Assembly: GCA_002706095.1 (NCBI GenBank)
Contig: PAJP01000025.1
Span: forward strand, 310,001-374,000
DNA: 64,000 nucleotides
From: Methylophaga sp.
Lineage (GTDB): Bacteria; Pseudomonadota; Gammaproteobacteria; Nitrosococcales; Methylophagaceae
Direction of reading: 5' to 3'
The notes under the pieces were generated by a model. It did not search any database and had not been told where the DNA came from. It saw only the letters and a list, made by a program, of their open reading frames with translations. A program made the translations under genes and the position numbers. Below, piece after piece: positions 27,650-38,830 of this stretch (the stretch's first letter is position 1; each line of letters starts with the position of its first letter).

Positions 27650-28120
27650 ATGAATATCAATGCAACCATCATAGGCCAGATGATCGCCTTTGCGATCTTC
27701 ATCGCCTTCTGCATGAAGTATGTATGGCCACCTATCATGCAAGCGCTTGAAGAGCGTAAAAAGAAAATTGCTGACGGTCTGGCAGCTGCAGAGCGTGGTA
27801 GACATGAGCAGGAATTGGCTGAGAAACGTGCACAACAAGTGATCCACGAAGCAAAAGAGCAAGCGAATGAAATCGTTGCTCAAGCAACAAAACGTGGTAA
27901 TCAAATTGTGGACGAATCAAAAGACAATGCCCGTGTTGAAGGTGAGCGAATCCTGTCAGCTGCGAAAGCAGAAATTGAGCAGGAAGCAAACCGTGCTCGT
28001 GACGAGTTGAAGTCACAAGTTGGCAGTATTGCGCTGGCTGGTGCCGGTAAAATTGTCGGCCGTGAAATTGATGAAAAGGCACACACCGATTTGCTTGACG
28101 AATTGGTTAGCCAAATCTAG
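27650..28120 (+). CDS. atpF: ATP synthase F0 subunit b
   Basis: The 156-residue subunit has one N-terminal membrane helix (about residues 5-25, ATIIGQMIAFAIFIAFCMKY) followed by a long charged coiled coil, the peripheral stalk. Its position between atpE and atpH is standard. There is a single b gene, so the stalk should be a homodimer. Confidence 0.96.
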   Translation: MNINATIIGQMIAFAIFIAFCMKYVWPPIMQALEERKKKIADGLAAAERGRHEQELAEKRAQQVIHEAKEQANEIVAQATKRGNQIVDESKDNARVEGERILSAAKAEIEQEANRARDELKSQVGSIALAGAGKIVGREIDEKAHTDLLDELVSQI

Positions 28121-28132
28121 AGGAATGTTAGG

Positions 28133-28666
28133 ATGGCAGAAGCAATAACCATCGCTCGTCCTTATGCCAACGCGGTATTTTCTATCGCGCAGGAAAAAGG
28201 CGAGTTGAAGGCGTGGTCTGACCTGCTTGCGGTTTTAGCACAGTGTGTTTTAGAACCAGAAATGCAATCCATTATCACTAGCCCTGCAGTAAGTGACGAG
28301 CAGGCTGTTGATTTGTTGGCAGAGATTGCTGGCGATGCAATGACAGCTGATGCACGCAACTTTCTGTTGTTGTTGGCAGAAAATAACCGTCTGTTACTTT
28401 TGACAGACATTACCGTTCTCTTTGAAGCATTACGCGAAGAAGCTGAAAAATTAATGACCGCTGATGTAATCTCAGCACGTCCACTAACGGAAGAGCAATC
28501 AGCTAAAATTTCTGCTGCTCTGAAAGCCCGTTTAGGCCGTGACATTACATTAAACACGACCATTGATGAGAGCTTACTTGGCGGTGCAATTATTCGAGCA
28601 GGCGATATGGTAATTGACGGTTCTGCCGTGGGTAAACTGAACAGACTGGCCAACGCTATTACATAA
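28133..28666 (+). CDS. atpH: ATP synthase F1 subunit delta
   Basis: Subunit delta links the F1 head to the b stalk. The 177-residue protein begins with the family stretch [18 protein letters not shown] and ends with the conserved [20 protein letters not shown]. It lies between atpF and atpA with short gaps. Confidence 0.96.
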   Translation: MAEAITIARPYANAVFSIAQEKGELKAWSDLLAVLAQCVLEPEMQSIITSPAVSDEQAVDLLAEIAGDAMTADARNFLLLLAENNRLLLLTDITVLFEALREEAEKLMTADVISARPLTEEQSAKISAALKARLGRDITLNTTIDESLLGGAIIRAGDMVIDGSAVGKLNRLANAIT

Positions 28667-28692
28667 GCGGCCCGTTTATAGAGGAAACAGAG

Positions 28693-30234
28693 ATGCAACT
28701 GAATTCAGCAGAAATCAGTGACCTGATCAAAAAGCGTATCGAAAGCTTTGAAGGGGCCACTGAAGCGCGTACAGAAGGTACCGTAGTCGGTGTTACCGAC
28801 GGTATCGTTCGTATTCATGGCTTAGCAGATGTGATGTCAGGGGAAATGCTTGAATTCCCAGGAAACACGTTTGGTATGGCCCTTAACCTTGAGCGTGACT
28901 CAGTAGGTGCCGTTATTTTGGGTGCTTACCAACACATTTCAGAAGGCGACAAAGTTAAATGTACTGGTCGTATTCTTGAAGTCCCAACAGGCGAAGCCCT
29001 ATTAGGTCGTGTTGTTGATTCACTCGGTAAACCAATTGATGGTAAAGGCGACATCAACGCAGAAAGCTCTTCTCCAATTGAGAAAGTAGCGCCTGGTGTT
29101 ATCGCTCGTCAATCGGTTGATCAACCTATCCAAACTGGTTTGAAATCAGTTGACTCTATGATCCCAGTCGGTCGTGGCCAGCGTGAGCTGATCATCGGTG
29201 ACCGTCAAACGGGTAAAACAGCGATTGCTATAGACACCATCATCAACCAAAAAGGTACAGGCGTTAAATGTATCTATGTGGCTGTTGGTCAAAAAGCGTC
29301 TTCTATTGCTAACGTTGTTCGTAAATTAGAAGAGCATGGTGCATTAGATCACACCATCATCGTTGCGGCTTCTGCATCAGATTCTGCTGCACTGCAATTT
29401 ATTGCTCCTTATGCAGGTTGCTCGATGGGTGAGTACTTCCGTGATAAGGGTGAAGATGCACTGATCATCTATGATGACTTAACTAAACAAGCATGGGCCT
29501 ACCGTCAGGTATCTCTGTTGTTACGTCGTCCACCTGGTCGTGAAGCATACCCTGGTGACGTTTTCTACCTTCACTCACGTCTGTTAGAACGTGCTGCACG
29601 TGTTAACGCAGACTACGTTGAAAAAGAAACTAACGGTGCTGTAACTGGTAAAACAGGTTCATTAACCGCATTACCAATCATCGAAACACAAGCTGGTGAC
29701 GTTTCTGCATTCGTTCCGACTAACGTAATTTCGATCACTGACGGTCAGATCTTCCTAGAAACTGACTTATTCAACTCAGGTATCCGTCCTGCGATTAACG
29801 CGGGTCTATCGGTATCTCGTGTTGGTGGTGCGGCTCAGACTAAAATCATCAAGAAACTGGGCGGTGGTATTCGTCTAGACTTAGCTCAGTATCGTGAATT
29901 GGCAGCGTTCGCTCAGTTTGCTTCTGACCTTGATGAAGCGACACGTGCACAGATTAACCGTGGTCAACGTGTTACTGAACTGATGAAACAGAAACAATAT
30001 CAACCTCTGTCAGTGGCTGAAATGGCGGTATCGCTGTTCGCAGCTAACGAAGGTTTCCTGGATGATGTTGAAGTCAATAAAGTGGGCGACTTTGAAGCCG
30101 CTTTATTAGCGAATATGCATTCAAACCAAGCTGACTTGATGGCAACTATTAACGAAACCGGTAACTTTAATGACGACATTGCAGCGCAAATGAAAACTGC
30201 AATTGAGAGCTTTAAAAAAACTGGTAGCTGGTAA
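28693..30234 (+). CDS. atpA: ATP synthase F1 subunit alpha
   Basis: The 513-residue subunit carries the non-catalytic nucleotide site with Walker [15 protein letters not shown], Walker [13 protein letters not shown] and the family signature [14 protein letters not shown]. An AGAGGAAAC stretch before the ATG serves as ribosome binding site. Length and order are standard. Confidence 0.98.
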   Translation: MQLNSAEISDLIKKRIESFEGATEARTEGTVVGVTDGIVRIHGLADVMSGEMLEFPGNTFGMALNLERDSVGAVILGAYQHISEGDKVKCTGRILEVPTGEALLGRVVDSLGKPIDGKGDINAESSSPIEKVAPGVIARQSVDQPIQTGLKSVDSMIPVGRGQRELIIGDRQTGKTAIAIDTIINQKGTGVKCIYVAVGQKASSIANVVRKLEEHGALDHTIIVAASASDSAALQFIAPYAGCSMGEYFRDKGEDALIIYDDLTKQAWAYRQVSLLLRRPPGREAYPGDVFYLHSRLLERAARVNADYVEKETNGAVTGKTGSLTALPIIETQAGDVSAFVPTNVISITDGQIFLETDLFNSGIRPAINAGLSVSRVGGAAQTKIIKKLGGGIRLDLAQYRELAAFAQFASDLDEATRAQINRGQRVTELMKQKQYQPLSVAEMAVSLFAANEGFLDDVEVNKVGDFEAALLANMHSNQADLMATINETGNFNDDIAAQMKTAIESFKKTGSW

Positions 30235-30248
30235 TCGGAGCATAAGTC

Positions 30249-31115
30249 ATGGCTAGCGGTAAAGAGATACGGACTCAAATTGGCAGCATCAAAAATACGC
30301 AGAAAATTACTTCTGCTATGGAGATGGTTGCAGCGAGTAAAATGCGTAAGGCTCAAGATCGCATGGCAGCGACACGTCCTTATTCAGACAAGATTTACAA
30401 CGTTATTCAGCATTTAGCTTTTGCACATCCAGAGTACAAACATCCGTACTTACAAGATCGTGAAGAAAGCAAGCGTGTTGGCTACATTGTGGTCTCGTCT
30501 GATCGCGGACTTTGTGGCGGTCTGAATAACAACCTGTTTAAATCCGTTTTGAAAGATATCAAAACAAAATTGGATGCAGGTTTGGAAGTAGATGTCTGTG
30601 CTATCGGCCAGAAAGCGTCTACTTTCTTTAAACGACTGCCCGTCAACCTTGTCAGTCAGAAAGTGCAATTAGGTGATGCGCCACAAGCGCATGAACTGAT
30701 TGGTACTGTTAAGGTTATGCTGGATGCTTACAACGAAGGTCAGATTGACAGCCTATATTTTGTTTATAACGAGTTCGTGAACACCATGACTCAAGACAAC
30801 AAAATTGTACGGTTGTTACCGGCCAAGCCTGAGAAGCCGAGCGAAGAGCTTTCCCATCACTGGGATTACATTTACGAACCTGATGCAAAAGATGTACTTG
30901 ACGACCTGCTCGTTCGTTACATCGAATCATTAGTTTACCAAGGTGTTGTCGAGAATATTGCCTGCGAGCAAGCATCTCGAATGATCGCAATGAAAAATGC
31001 GAGCGACAATGCAGGTGATCTTATTGATGACTTGCAATTGGTTTACAACAAAGCTCGACAAGCTGCGATTACGCAAGAGATCTCCGAGATTGTTGCAGGT
31101 GCCGCTGCGGTATAA
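30249..31115 (+). CDS. atpG: ATP synthase F1 subunit gamma
   Basis: Subunit gamma is the central rotating shaft. The 288-residue protein opens with [20 protein letters not shown] and ends with the conserved long helix [20 protein letters not shown] followed by [14 protein letters not shown]. Both terminal helices that form the coiled-coil axle are intact. Confidence 0.97.
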   Translation: MASGKEIRTQIGSIKNTQKITSAMEMVAASKMRKAQDRMAATRPYSDKIYNVIQHLAFAHPEYKHPYLQDREESKRVGYIVVSSDRGLCGGLNNNLFKSVLKDIKTKLDAGLEVDVCAIGQKASTFFKRLPVNLVSQKVQLGDAPQAHELIGTVKVMLDAYNEGQIDSLYFVYNEFVNTMTQDNKIVRLLPAKPEKPSEELSHHWDYIYEPDAKDVLDDLLVRYIESLVYQGVVENIACEQASRMIAMKNASDNAGDLIDDLQLVYNKARQAAITQEISEIVAGAAAV

Positions 31116-31124
31116 CTGATATAG

Positions 31125-32522
<1,398 letters not shown>

Positions 32523-32539
32523 TCCCCTGGGAGGTAAAC

Positions 32540-32968
32540 ATGGCTATGACTATCCATGTTGATATCGTAAGCGCAGAGAATCAGATCTTTTCAGGTCTGG
32601 CACAAGCTGTCTTTGCATCAGCTGTGTTGGGTGAAGTGGGTATTTACCCACGTCACACACCTATGCTGACTCGCCTTAAACCAGGTGAAGTTCGTGTCTT
32701 GAAAGAGAACGGCGAAGAAGAGCAGTACTACGTTTCTGGCGGCATGCTGGAAGTCCAACCACACGTTGTTACTGTGTTGGCTGACTCCGCATTACGTGCG
32801 GCTGACGTTGATGAAGCGGCTGCATTACAAGCGAAAGCGGATGCAGAAAAAGCGATCAATGATGGCTCAGCGAAACGTGACTTTGCAGAAGCTCAGAAAG
32901 AACTGGCTGAAGCAATGGCGCAACTGCGTGCAATCGAGCGACTAAGATCGAACAGTAAAGGACGCTAG
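32540..32968 (+). CDS. atpC: ATP synthase F1 subunit epsilon
   Basis: Subunit epsilon couples gamma to the c ring and inhibits ATP hydrolysis. The 142-residue protein has the N-terminal beta sandwich ([31 protein letters not shown]) and a C-terminal two-helix domain rich in Ala, Lys and Glu. It closes the operon. Confidence 0.97.
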   Translation: MAMTIHVDIVSAENQIFSGLAQAVFASAVLGEVGIYPRHTPMLTRLKPGEVRVLKENGEEEQYYVSGGMLEVQPHVVTVLADSALRAADVDEAAALQAKADAEKAINDGSAKRDFAEAQKELAEAMAQLRAIERLRSNSKGR

Positions 32969-32988
32969 TCTTTCACTGCAAAAAAATA

Positions 32989-33020
32989 AAAAAGGCTGTC
33001 CTCGTGACGGCCTTTTTTTT
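32989..33020 (+). terminator. intrinsic terminator of the atp operon
   Basis: AAAGGCTGTC pairs with GACGGCCTTT (one G-T wobble) around the loop CTCGT and is followed by eight T. Confidence 0.9.
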
Positions 33021-33069
33021 ATCTATTGTCTGCTAAACTTAACCCATTATTACCAATACGGAATACCCT

Positions 33070-34431
33070 ATGAGCCTGAGCATTATCATCCTCGCTGCCG
33101 GTAAAGGCACACGCATGAAATCAGCAAAACCCAAAGTCATGCACACATTGGCCAACAAACCTTTACTGCAACACGTGATTGATACCGCTAAACAACTCAA
33201 TCCCAGTCAACTAGCCGTTGTGTGTGGCAGTGGTGCAGATGAGGTCATGCCTTATCTTGAACAGCAAGGTATCGATACGGCCATGCAGTTAGAGCAAAAA
33301 GGGACAGGCCATGCTGTTGAACAGGCCAAGGCTTTTTATCAGGAGAGTGATCAGGTTTTAGTCTTATACGGCGATGTACCACTAATAGAGCAGGGAACGC
33401 TGGAAGCTTTAATAAATGAAGGTGATGCCAATACACTCAAAGTGCTAACCACGGTATTAGATGACCCAACAGGTTATGGCCGTATCGTACGTGATGTCAC
33501 TGGCCGTATGCTGATGATCACCGAAGAAAAAGATGCTAACGAAGAAACGCGTGAAATCAACGAAGTGAACACCGGCATCATGTGTATTCCAGCTAAATGG
33601 TTAAACACAGCCTTATCACAGCTCGATAATAATAATGCTCAAGGCGAATACTACCTAACTGATCTGATTGCTAAAGCCGTTGAAGAAGGCATGGAGATAG
33701 ACTCGATCACCTGTGAAGATGATCAGGAAGTCGCTGGGGTTAATAACCGCGTGCAATTGGCCGAGTTGGAAAGCTACTACCAGCAGAAAGAAGCGACTGA
33801 ATTAATGATGGCTGGCGTCACTATGCGTGATCCGGCTCGTGTAGATATTCGTGGTGAGCTAACAGTTGGACAAGATATTACCGTTGATGTGAATGTGATT
33901 TTTGAGGGTAATAATACGCTGGCAAATGATGTCACCATCGGTGCCAACTGCATCATCATCAATAGCATTATTCATGAAGGTGCTGAAATCCTGCCAAATA
34001 GCATCATTGAAAATGCCGAAGTAGGTGCTAACTGTTCGGTAGGTCCTTATGCCCGTTTACGTCCGGGTACCAATTTAGCTGCCAAAGCCAAAGTGGGTAA
34101 CTTTGTAGAAGTGAAAAATGCGAATATCGGATTAGGTTCTAAAATCAATCATTTAAGCTATATTGGAGATACCGATATGGGGGCCGATGTGAATATTGGT
34201 GCCGGTACTATTACTTGTAACTATGATGGTGCGAATAAACATCGTACAGTGATTGGGGATCGGGTGTTTGTGGGGTCGGATACCCAGCTAGTGGCGCCTG
34301 TTACTGTTGAGGATGGGGCGACTATTGGCGCTGGGTCTACTATTCGGAAGGATGCACCTTCGGAGGCGTTAACTTTGACGGTGTCTAAGCAGAAGACGGT
34401 TAGTGGGTGGCAGAGGCCGGTAAAAAAATGA
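33070..34431 (+). CDS. glmU: bifunctional GlmU (glucosamine-1-P acetyltransferase / GlcNAc-1-P uridyltransferase)
   Basis: GlmU makes UDP-N-acetylglucosamine for peptidoglycan and lipopolysaccharide. The N-terminal uridyltransferase shows LAAGKGTRMKSAKPKVMH; the C-terminal left-handed beta-helix shows hexapeptide repeats and GAGTITCNYDGANKHRT. Its 453 residues are normal. From about 34255 to the stop the codons switch to GGG, TCG, GCG and GTG, whereas the rest of the gene favours GGT and GTT. No Shine-Dalgarno is obvious before the ATG. No terminator is visible before the following accessory gene. Confidence 0.97.
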   Translation: MSLSIIILAAGKGTRMKSAKPKVMHTLANKPLLQHVIDTAKQLNPSQLAVVCGSGADEVMPYLEQQGIDTAMQLEQKGTGHAVEQAKAFYQESDQVLVLYGDVPLIEQGTLEALINEGDANTLKVLTTVLDDPTGYGRIVRDVTGRMLMITEEKDANEETREINEVNTGIMCIPAKWLNTALSQLDNNNAQGEYYLTDLIAKAVEEGMEIDSITCEDDQEVAGVNNRVQLAELESYYQQKEATELMMAGVTMRDPARVDIRGELTVGQDITVDVNVIFEGNNTLANDVTIGANCIIINSIIHEGAEILPNSIIENAEVGANCSVGPYARLRPGTNLAAKAKVGNFVEVKNANIGLGSKINHLSYIGDTDMGADVNIGAGTITCNYDGANKHRTVIGDRVFVGSDTQLVAPVTVEDGATIGAGSTIRKDAPSEALTLTVSKQKTVSGWQRPVKK

Positions 34432-34464
34432 GATATTTTATACGGATAGACACATCGAAGTAAG

Positions 34465-35094
34465 ATGGCTAAGAAGCGAGATGACAAAGAAGAGTTTTAT
34501 GACTTAGTTCATCGAGAATACATAAATCTCCATAAGACGGGAAAGTGTACAAAAATAAGAGATTTATTCAGACAGGCCAAAGACTCGTATGAACAGAAAT
34601 ATATTTTTTCTTTGCTAACGAATAATGACTTTGGAGTATCTAAGTACATAAAAAGCAAGGATGTTTTTTCTATTAATAAAGAAAAACTAGATCAAAATAT
34701 AGAAACGAACATATCCCACTTAGCAAAAATCTATACTCATTACCAACACCTAGACCTCAGTATCGATATTTCAAGTGGTGGCAAGTATGGATACATGTAT
34801 GTTCTAGACAACCCTGGAATGCCAGGCTTAGTTAAGATTGGATACACGTGTAACTCTGCTTTTGATCGAGCAAAACAACTCTCATCAACTTCCGTCCCCT
34901 TCGCATTCAGAGTTAGATATTTAGCCAGAGTTAGAAAGCCTGAAAAAGTAGAGAGTGAAGTTCATGAGCTTTTGTTTGATAAGCGAGTGAATAATGCTCG
35001 AGAGTTTTTTCAAGTTTCACTCGACGAAGCCATCGAGGCTATAGAGAATACTGCAACTTACTTAAAGAAACAGGATAGTAGTCAAAGATTCTAG
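34465..35094 (+). CDS. GIY-YIG (T5orf172-type) nuclease family protein
   Basis: The 209-residue protein has a phage-type GIY-YIG domain at about residues 107-190: GYMYVLDNPGMPGLVKIGYT supplies the two tyrosine motifs, DRAKQLSST the conserved arginine region, and EKVESEVHELL a possible metal-binding glutamate. Residues 1-105 are lysine-rich with no recognisable domain. The gene is visibly more A+T-rich than glmU before it and is followed directly by a repeat region, so horizontal acquisition is likely. DNA cleavage is expected from the family but not shown. It has no recognisable partner that would make it a restriction system. Confidence 0.75.
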   Translation: MAKKRDDKEEFYDLVHREYINLHKTGKCTKIRDLFRQAKDSYEQKYIFSLLTNNDFGVSKYIKSKDVFSINKEKLDQNIETNISHLAKIYTHYQHLDLSIDISSGGKYGYMYVLDNPGMPGLVKIGYTCNSAFDRAKQLSSTSVPFAFRVRYLARVRKPEKVESEVHELLFDKRVNNAREFFQVSLDEAIEAIENTATYLKKQDSSQRF

Positions 35095-35171
35095 GGAGGT
35101 TGGTTGGGAAAAGCTCTGAAACCTAATGGTAAGTTACCTCTCTAACTTCACACGCTGCCGCGGGGCATTCA

Positions 35172-35195
35172 TTTATTTTGCCTGCCCAAAATAAA
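35172..35195. repeat. hairpin I of copy A
   Basis: TTTATTTTG (35172-35180) and CAAAATAAA (35187-35195) pair perfectly around the loop CCTGCC. Copy C has the same hairpin at 42087-42106 with the shorter stem TTTTTTG/CAAAAAA and loop CTTGGC. Confidence 0.85.
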
Positions 35196-35221
35196 CGAAC
35201 CAAACAAAAGGGCACCCGATA

Positions 35222-35329
35222 TTGCCTTTGATCCAAAAATTAACCTTGCTTGATGGCGTGGTCGAAAACTCGCTGCGCTCAAACACTCGACCACTTAATC
35301 CATCAACCAAGCCTAATTTTTGGCGGCAA
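35222..35329. repeat. hairpin II of copy A with the conserved 21-base loop
   Basis: Nested arms pair in order: 35222-35226 with 35325-35329 (TTGCC/GGCAA), 35233-35242 with 35314-35323 (CCAAAAATTA), 35245-35248 with 35308-35311, 35250-35256 with 35300-35306 (TTGATGG/CCATCAA), and 35258-35265 with 35287-35294 (GTGGTCGA/TCGACCAC). The loop at 35266-35286 begins AAACTCGCTGCGCTCA and differs from that of copy C by two transitions. Confidence 0.85.
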
Positions 35330-35707
35330 TAGACGGGACGAAAAGTGATCCCTAATTCCCCGTTTGTGCTGACGAGGAATGACATTTATTCAGGTCTGAG
35401 GAGGCTAGTGTTTGATTCGTGGCATCCATGCCACTCACCCTTCGGGCGCCTCCGGCGTCCAAATCTGTTCCAGACAAATTTGTGAGCGCAGCGAGTTTTA
35501 ACCAGACGCCAGACAAAGTGAGCAACGCAGTGGAGCTGTAGACCAGCACGGTGGGGTGCCCTAGGGTTGTTAGGGAAATGGGCATGCACAAAATCGTCTG
35601 GAACGATTTTGAATTGCGAAGCAACCTGCTTGCAGGTGAGCCATATGGATGTGGCGAATATTTCCCTGACTCGCCATCACGGCGAAATAATGACAGCATA
35701 AACTCTG

Positions 35708-35787
35708 GTAGGTTGGGTAGAGGAACGAAACCCAACATATATCAAGACTCAGGATTTGTTGGGTTTCACAGGTTCAACCCAACCTAC
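35708..35787. repeat. palindromic GTAGGTTGGGT repeat
   Basis: GTAGGTTGGGT at 35708-35718 is the exact reverse complement of ACCCAACCTAC at 35777-35787; inside, AACCCAACA and TGTTGGGTTT also pair. I recall similar elements in many bacterial intergenic regions. It is a single copy in this window, just beyond the end of copy A. Confidence 0.85.
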
Positions 35788-35921
35788 ATTTAAAATTGGC
35801 ACACATTTCTCTGATTCGTCATCAAGACCAAATAATGGCAATATTAAAAGAGCAATTTCTGTCAGGCTTCACTTCTTAAATACAACGATACTGTCTCTCG
35901 AATTGAGGGGATGGGTAAATC

Positions 35922-36773
35922 ATGAGCAAGTATGAAAATAGAATGATGAAGGTGTGTGAGTATATTCAGTCACACCTTGATGATGATTTATCCGTCGATT
36001 CGCTGAGCCAGATTGCACATTTTTCGAGATATCACTTTCATCGTCAGTTTGCTGACTTTGTCGGCATTAATGTCGCTAGATACATTCAGATTTCACGATT
36101 AAAGCGTGCGGCTTATCAGTTAGTGTTTGAACCCAGGTTACGTGTGATTGATATCGCCTTACAAGCCGGTTTTGAGAGTCCAGAGTCATTTTCACGTGCA
36201 TTCAAAAACTACTGTCAGCAGAGTCCTTCTCAATTCAAACAAATGCCCAAGTGGGATATTTGGAATGAACTTAATAAGTTAACAAGAGTTGAGAGGTCAA
36301 TGATAATGAATGTAGAAATTGTAGAGTTTGAGGAAACAAAAGTAGCAGTATTAGAACACCGTGGTTCACCGAATGTGCTGAATGATTCCATTAGTAAATT
36401 TATTGATTGGCGTAAGCAAAGTGGTTTATCACCAGTCAAAACCAGTGATATCTATGGTGTGCCATATAACGATCCCAATGTTGTCAGTGCTGATGAGTTT
36501 GAGTTTGACCTATGTGGTTCAGTCCTGGCTGATATTCCAGAAAATGAACAAGGTCTAATAACAAAAACGATTCCGGCTGGGCGATGTGCCAGAGTAAGAC
36601 ATTTTGGATCACGGGATGATATTGATACGCCGATTTATTATCTTTATGGTCAGTGGTTACCGAAAACAGATGAAGAGCTACGTGATTTCCCAGTGTTTTT
36701 TCACTATATCAATATGTTCCCAGAAGTGGATGAGCATGAGTTAATTACGGATATTTATTTGCCTTTGAAATAA
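35922..36773 (+). CDS. AraC-family regulator with GyrI-like effector domain
   Basis: The 283-residue protein has two AraC-type helix-turn-helix units at about residues 10-110 (LSVDSLSQIAHFSRYHFHRQF and DIALQAGFESPESFSRAFKNY), then a GyrI/SOUL-like small-molecule-binding domain from about residue 128 to the end. This Rob/SbmC-like architecture usually senses hydrophobic compounds or drugs. It lies between repeat copies A and B with no same-strand partner close by, so its target is unknown. The ptx genes downstream are separated by 349 bases and have their own Pho box. Confidence 0.9.
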   Translation: MSKYENRMMKVCEYIQSHLDDDLSVDSLSQIAHFSRYHFHRQFADFVGINVARYIQISRLKRAAYQLVFEPRLRVIDIALQAGFESPESFSRAFKNYCQQSPSQFKQMPKWDIWNELNKLTRVERSMIMNVEIVEFEETKVAVLEHRGSPNVLNDSISKFIDWRKQSGLSPVKTSDIYGVPYNDPNVVSADEFEFDLCGSVLADIPENEQGLITKTIPAGRCARVRHFGSRDDIDTPIYYLYGQWLPKTDEELRDFPVFFHYINMFPEVDEHELITDIYLPLK

Positions 36774-37025
36774 AGGCGTTTTTAGTGGTCAGAGGCGGGG
36801 GAGAAAAGCGATCCAACTTTCCCCGTCTGTGCTGACGAGTAGCGGAAGTTTATCTGGATCATGATTGGTCAGTGTTTGATTCGTGGCATCCATGCCACTC
36901 ATAGCTGGTTTTATCAAGCGCATAATCTTAAGCAAAGTTCTGTTTTCCATCATTTAATGTGACTCCGTGAGAGTTCAAACCACCTTAGAGTCAGACATAA
37001 GCGGCTTTGTCAGGCTGACTTAAAA
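36774..37025. repeat. short repeat copy B and remaining intergenic sequence
   Basis: Positions 36801-36904 repeat the middle block of copy A: GAGAAAAGCGATCC, then CCCCGTCTGTGCTGACGAGT, ATGATTGGTCAGTG and the GGCATCCATGCCACTCA end. The hairpins and the tail block are absent, so this is a fragment. From 36905 to 37025 I see only A+T-rich sequence leading into the Pho box. Confidence 0.75.
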
Positions 37026-37070
37026 ATGTCATCTGCCTGTCACTCTGTTGTCACATATTCTGCTTAGCAT
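37026..37070 (+). promoter_or_regulatory. tandem Pho box and promoter of the ptx cluster
   Basis: Three 7-base units follow each other at the 11-base period of PhoB half-sites: ATGTCAT (37026-37032), CTGTCAC (37037-37043) and TTGTCAC (37048-37054). Exactly ten bases later TAGCAT (37065-37070) can serve as the -10, the normal geometry for PhoB-activated promoters. The cluster should therefore be induced by phosphate starvation. Confidence 0.85.
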
Positions 37071-37122
37071 TCAATCAACATTTGTAATGTATGGCCCTTA
37101 TATATAGGGAAAGGTAATGTTG

Positions 37123-37950
37123 ATGCAGGCGACACAAAATAAAGATCCCATCCTCAAGATTGAACATTTAGGTATTCGCTACAAAAATAATGTGGTGGCA
37201 CTGGAAGACACGTCATTGTCGTTTTTCAATGGTGAGTTTGTGGTTTTATTGGGACTTTCTGGTGCCGGAAAGTCATCATTATTACGCTCACTTAATCATC
37301 TTGTGAAACCCTCTTCCGGTAGGGTTATCTCAGCCAGTTTGGGGGATTTAAGCTCTGAAAAGCGCTTACGCAAGCATCGCCAGAAAACAGCGATGATCTT
37401 CCAACAGCATCAGCTCATCCTCAGACAAACCGTACTGCAAAATGTACTGACGGGTAGACTGGCTAATCATCATTTTCTTCGTAGTTTGCTGCCATTACCA
37501 AAATCAGATTTAGATATTGCTCTCCAATGTCTGGAAAGGGTCGGCTTGGCAGATAAAGCCATGACGCGAGTAGATCAATTATCGGGTGGTCAACAGCAAA
37601 GAGTAGGTATTGCCAGAGCTTTAGCCCAGCAACCGGATATGATTATCGCCGATGAGCCCATCGCGAGCTTAGATCCCTCAACAGCACAAAAAATCCTCGA
37701 ATTACTAAAACGTGTATGCCAAGAAGACAGTATTGCCGCTGTTGTGTCCTTGCACCAGCTGGAATTTGCCCGACAGTTTGCTGACAGGATTGTCGGACTG
37801 GCAAATGCACACGTTGTATTTGATGCTCATCCTGATCAACTTGATGAGGCGCAATTATCCCGAATTTACTCCAGTAAAAAGTCTGAATCTCTTATAGAAA
37901 AAGAGGATGCGTTGGAGTCGCGTCCGTTTGTTAACCTCACTTCAACCTGA
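37123..37950 (+). CDS. ptxA: phosphite/phosphonate ABC transporter ATP-binding protein
   Basis: The 275-residue ATPase shows Walker A GLSGAGKSSLLR, the signature LSGGQQQRVGIARAL and Walker B MIIADEPIASLDPS. It is of the PhnC type and energises uptake through PtxC. The name ptxA rests on the linked ptxD. The ATG at 37123 has AGG eight bases upstream; an ATG at 37117 is also in frame but too close to it. It is first in ptxABCDE, with 13 bases to ptxB. Confidence 0.93.
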   Translation: MQATQNKDPILKIEHLGIRYKNNVVALEDTSLSFFNGEFVVLLGLSGAGKSSLLRSLNHLVKPSSGRVISASLGDLSSEKRLRKHRQKTAMIFQQHQLILRQTVLQNVLTGRLANHHFLRSLLPLPKSDLDIALQCLERVGLADKAMTRVDQLSGGQQQRVGIARALAQQPDMIIADEPIASLDPSTAQKILELLKRVCQEDSIAAVVSLHQLEFARQFADRIVGLANAHVVFDAHPDQLDEAQLSRIYSSKKSESLIEKEDALESRPFVNLTST

Positions 37951-37960
37951 TGGAGAATAA

Positions 37961-38824
<864 letters not shown>

Positions 38825-38830
38825 TAAACA

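Larger units (their letters stand above)
35153..35696. repeat. dispersed intergenic repeat, long copy A
   Basis: This non-coding stretch aligns in blocks with 42067-42483. Shared parts, in order, are the head CGCTGCCGC...TTCATT, a first hairpin (35172-35195), a long second hairpin (35222-35329), a middle block containing CCCCGTTTGTGCTGACGA (35363-35380), a 69-base tail block (35516-35584) and a last block ATTTCCCT...CGCCATCA near 35670. The middle block, up to GGCATCCATGCCACTCA at about 35437, also occurs at 36801-36904. Several short open frames cross it on both strands but none looks like a protein. The gap between genes here is 827 bases, all of it repeat-like except the last 130. Confidence 0.8.

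Noticed and set aside
35173..35793. Open reading frames of 67-128 codons on both strands after the GIY-YIG gene
   Set aside because: They coincide with repeat copy A and the palindromic element; the translated peptides are low in conserved features and overlap each other.
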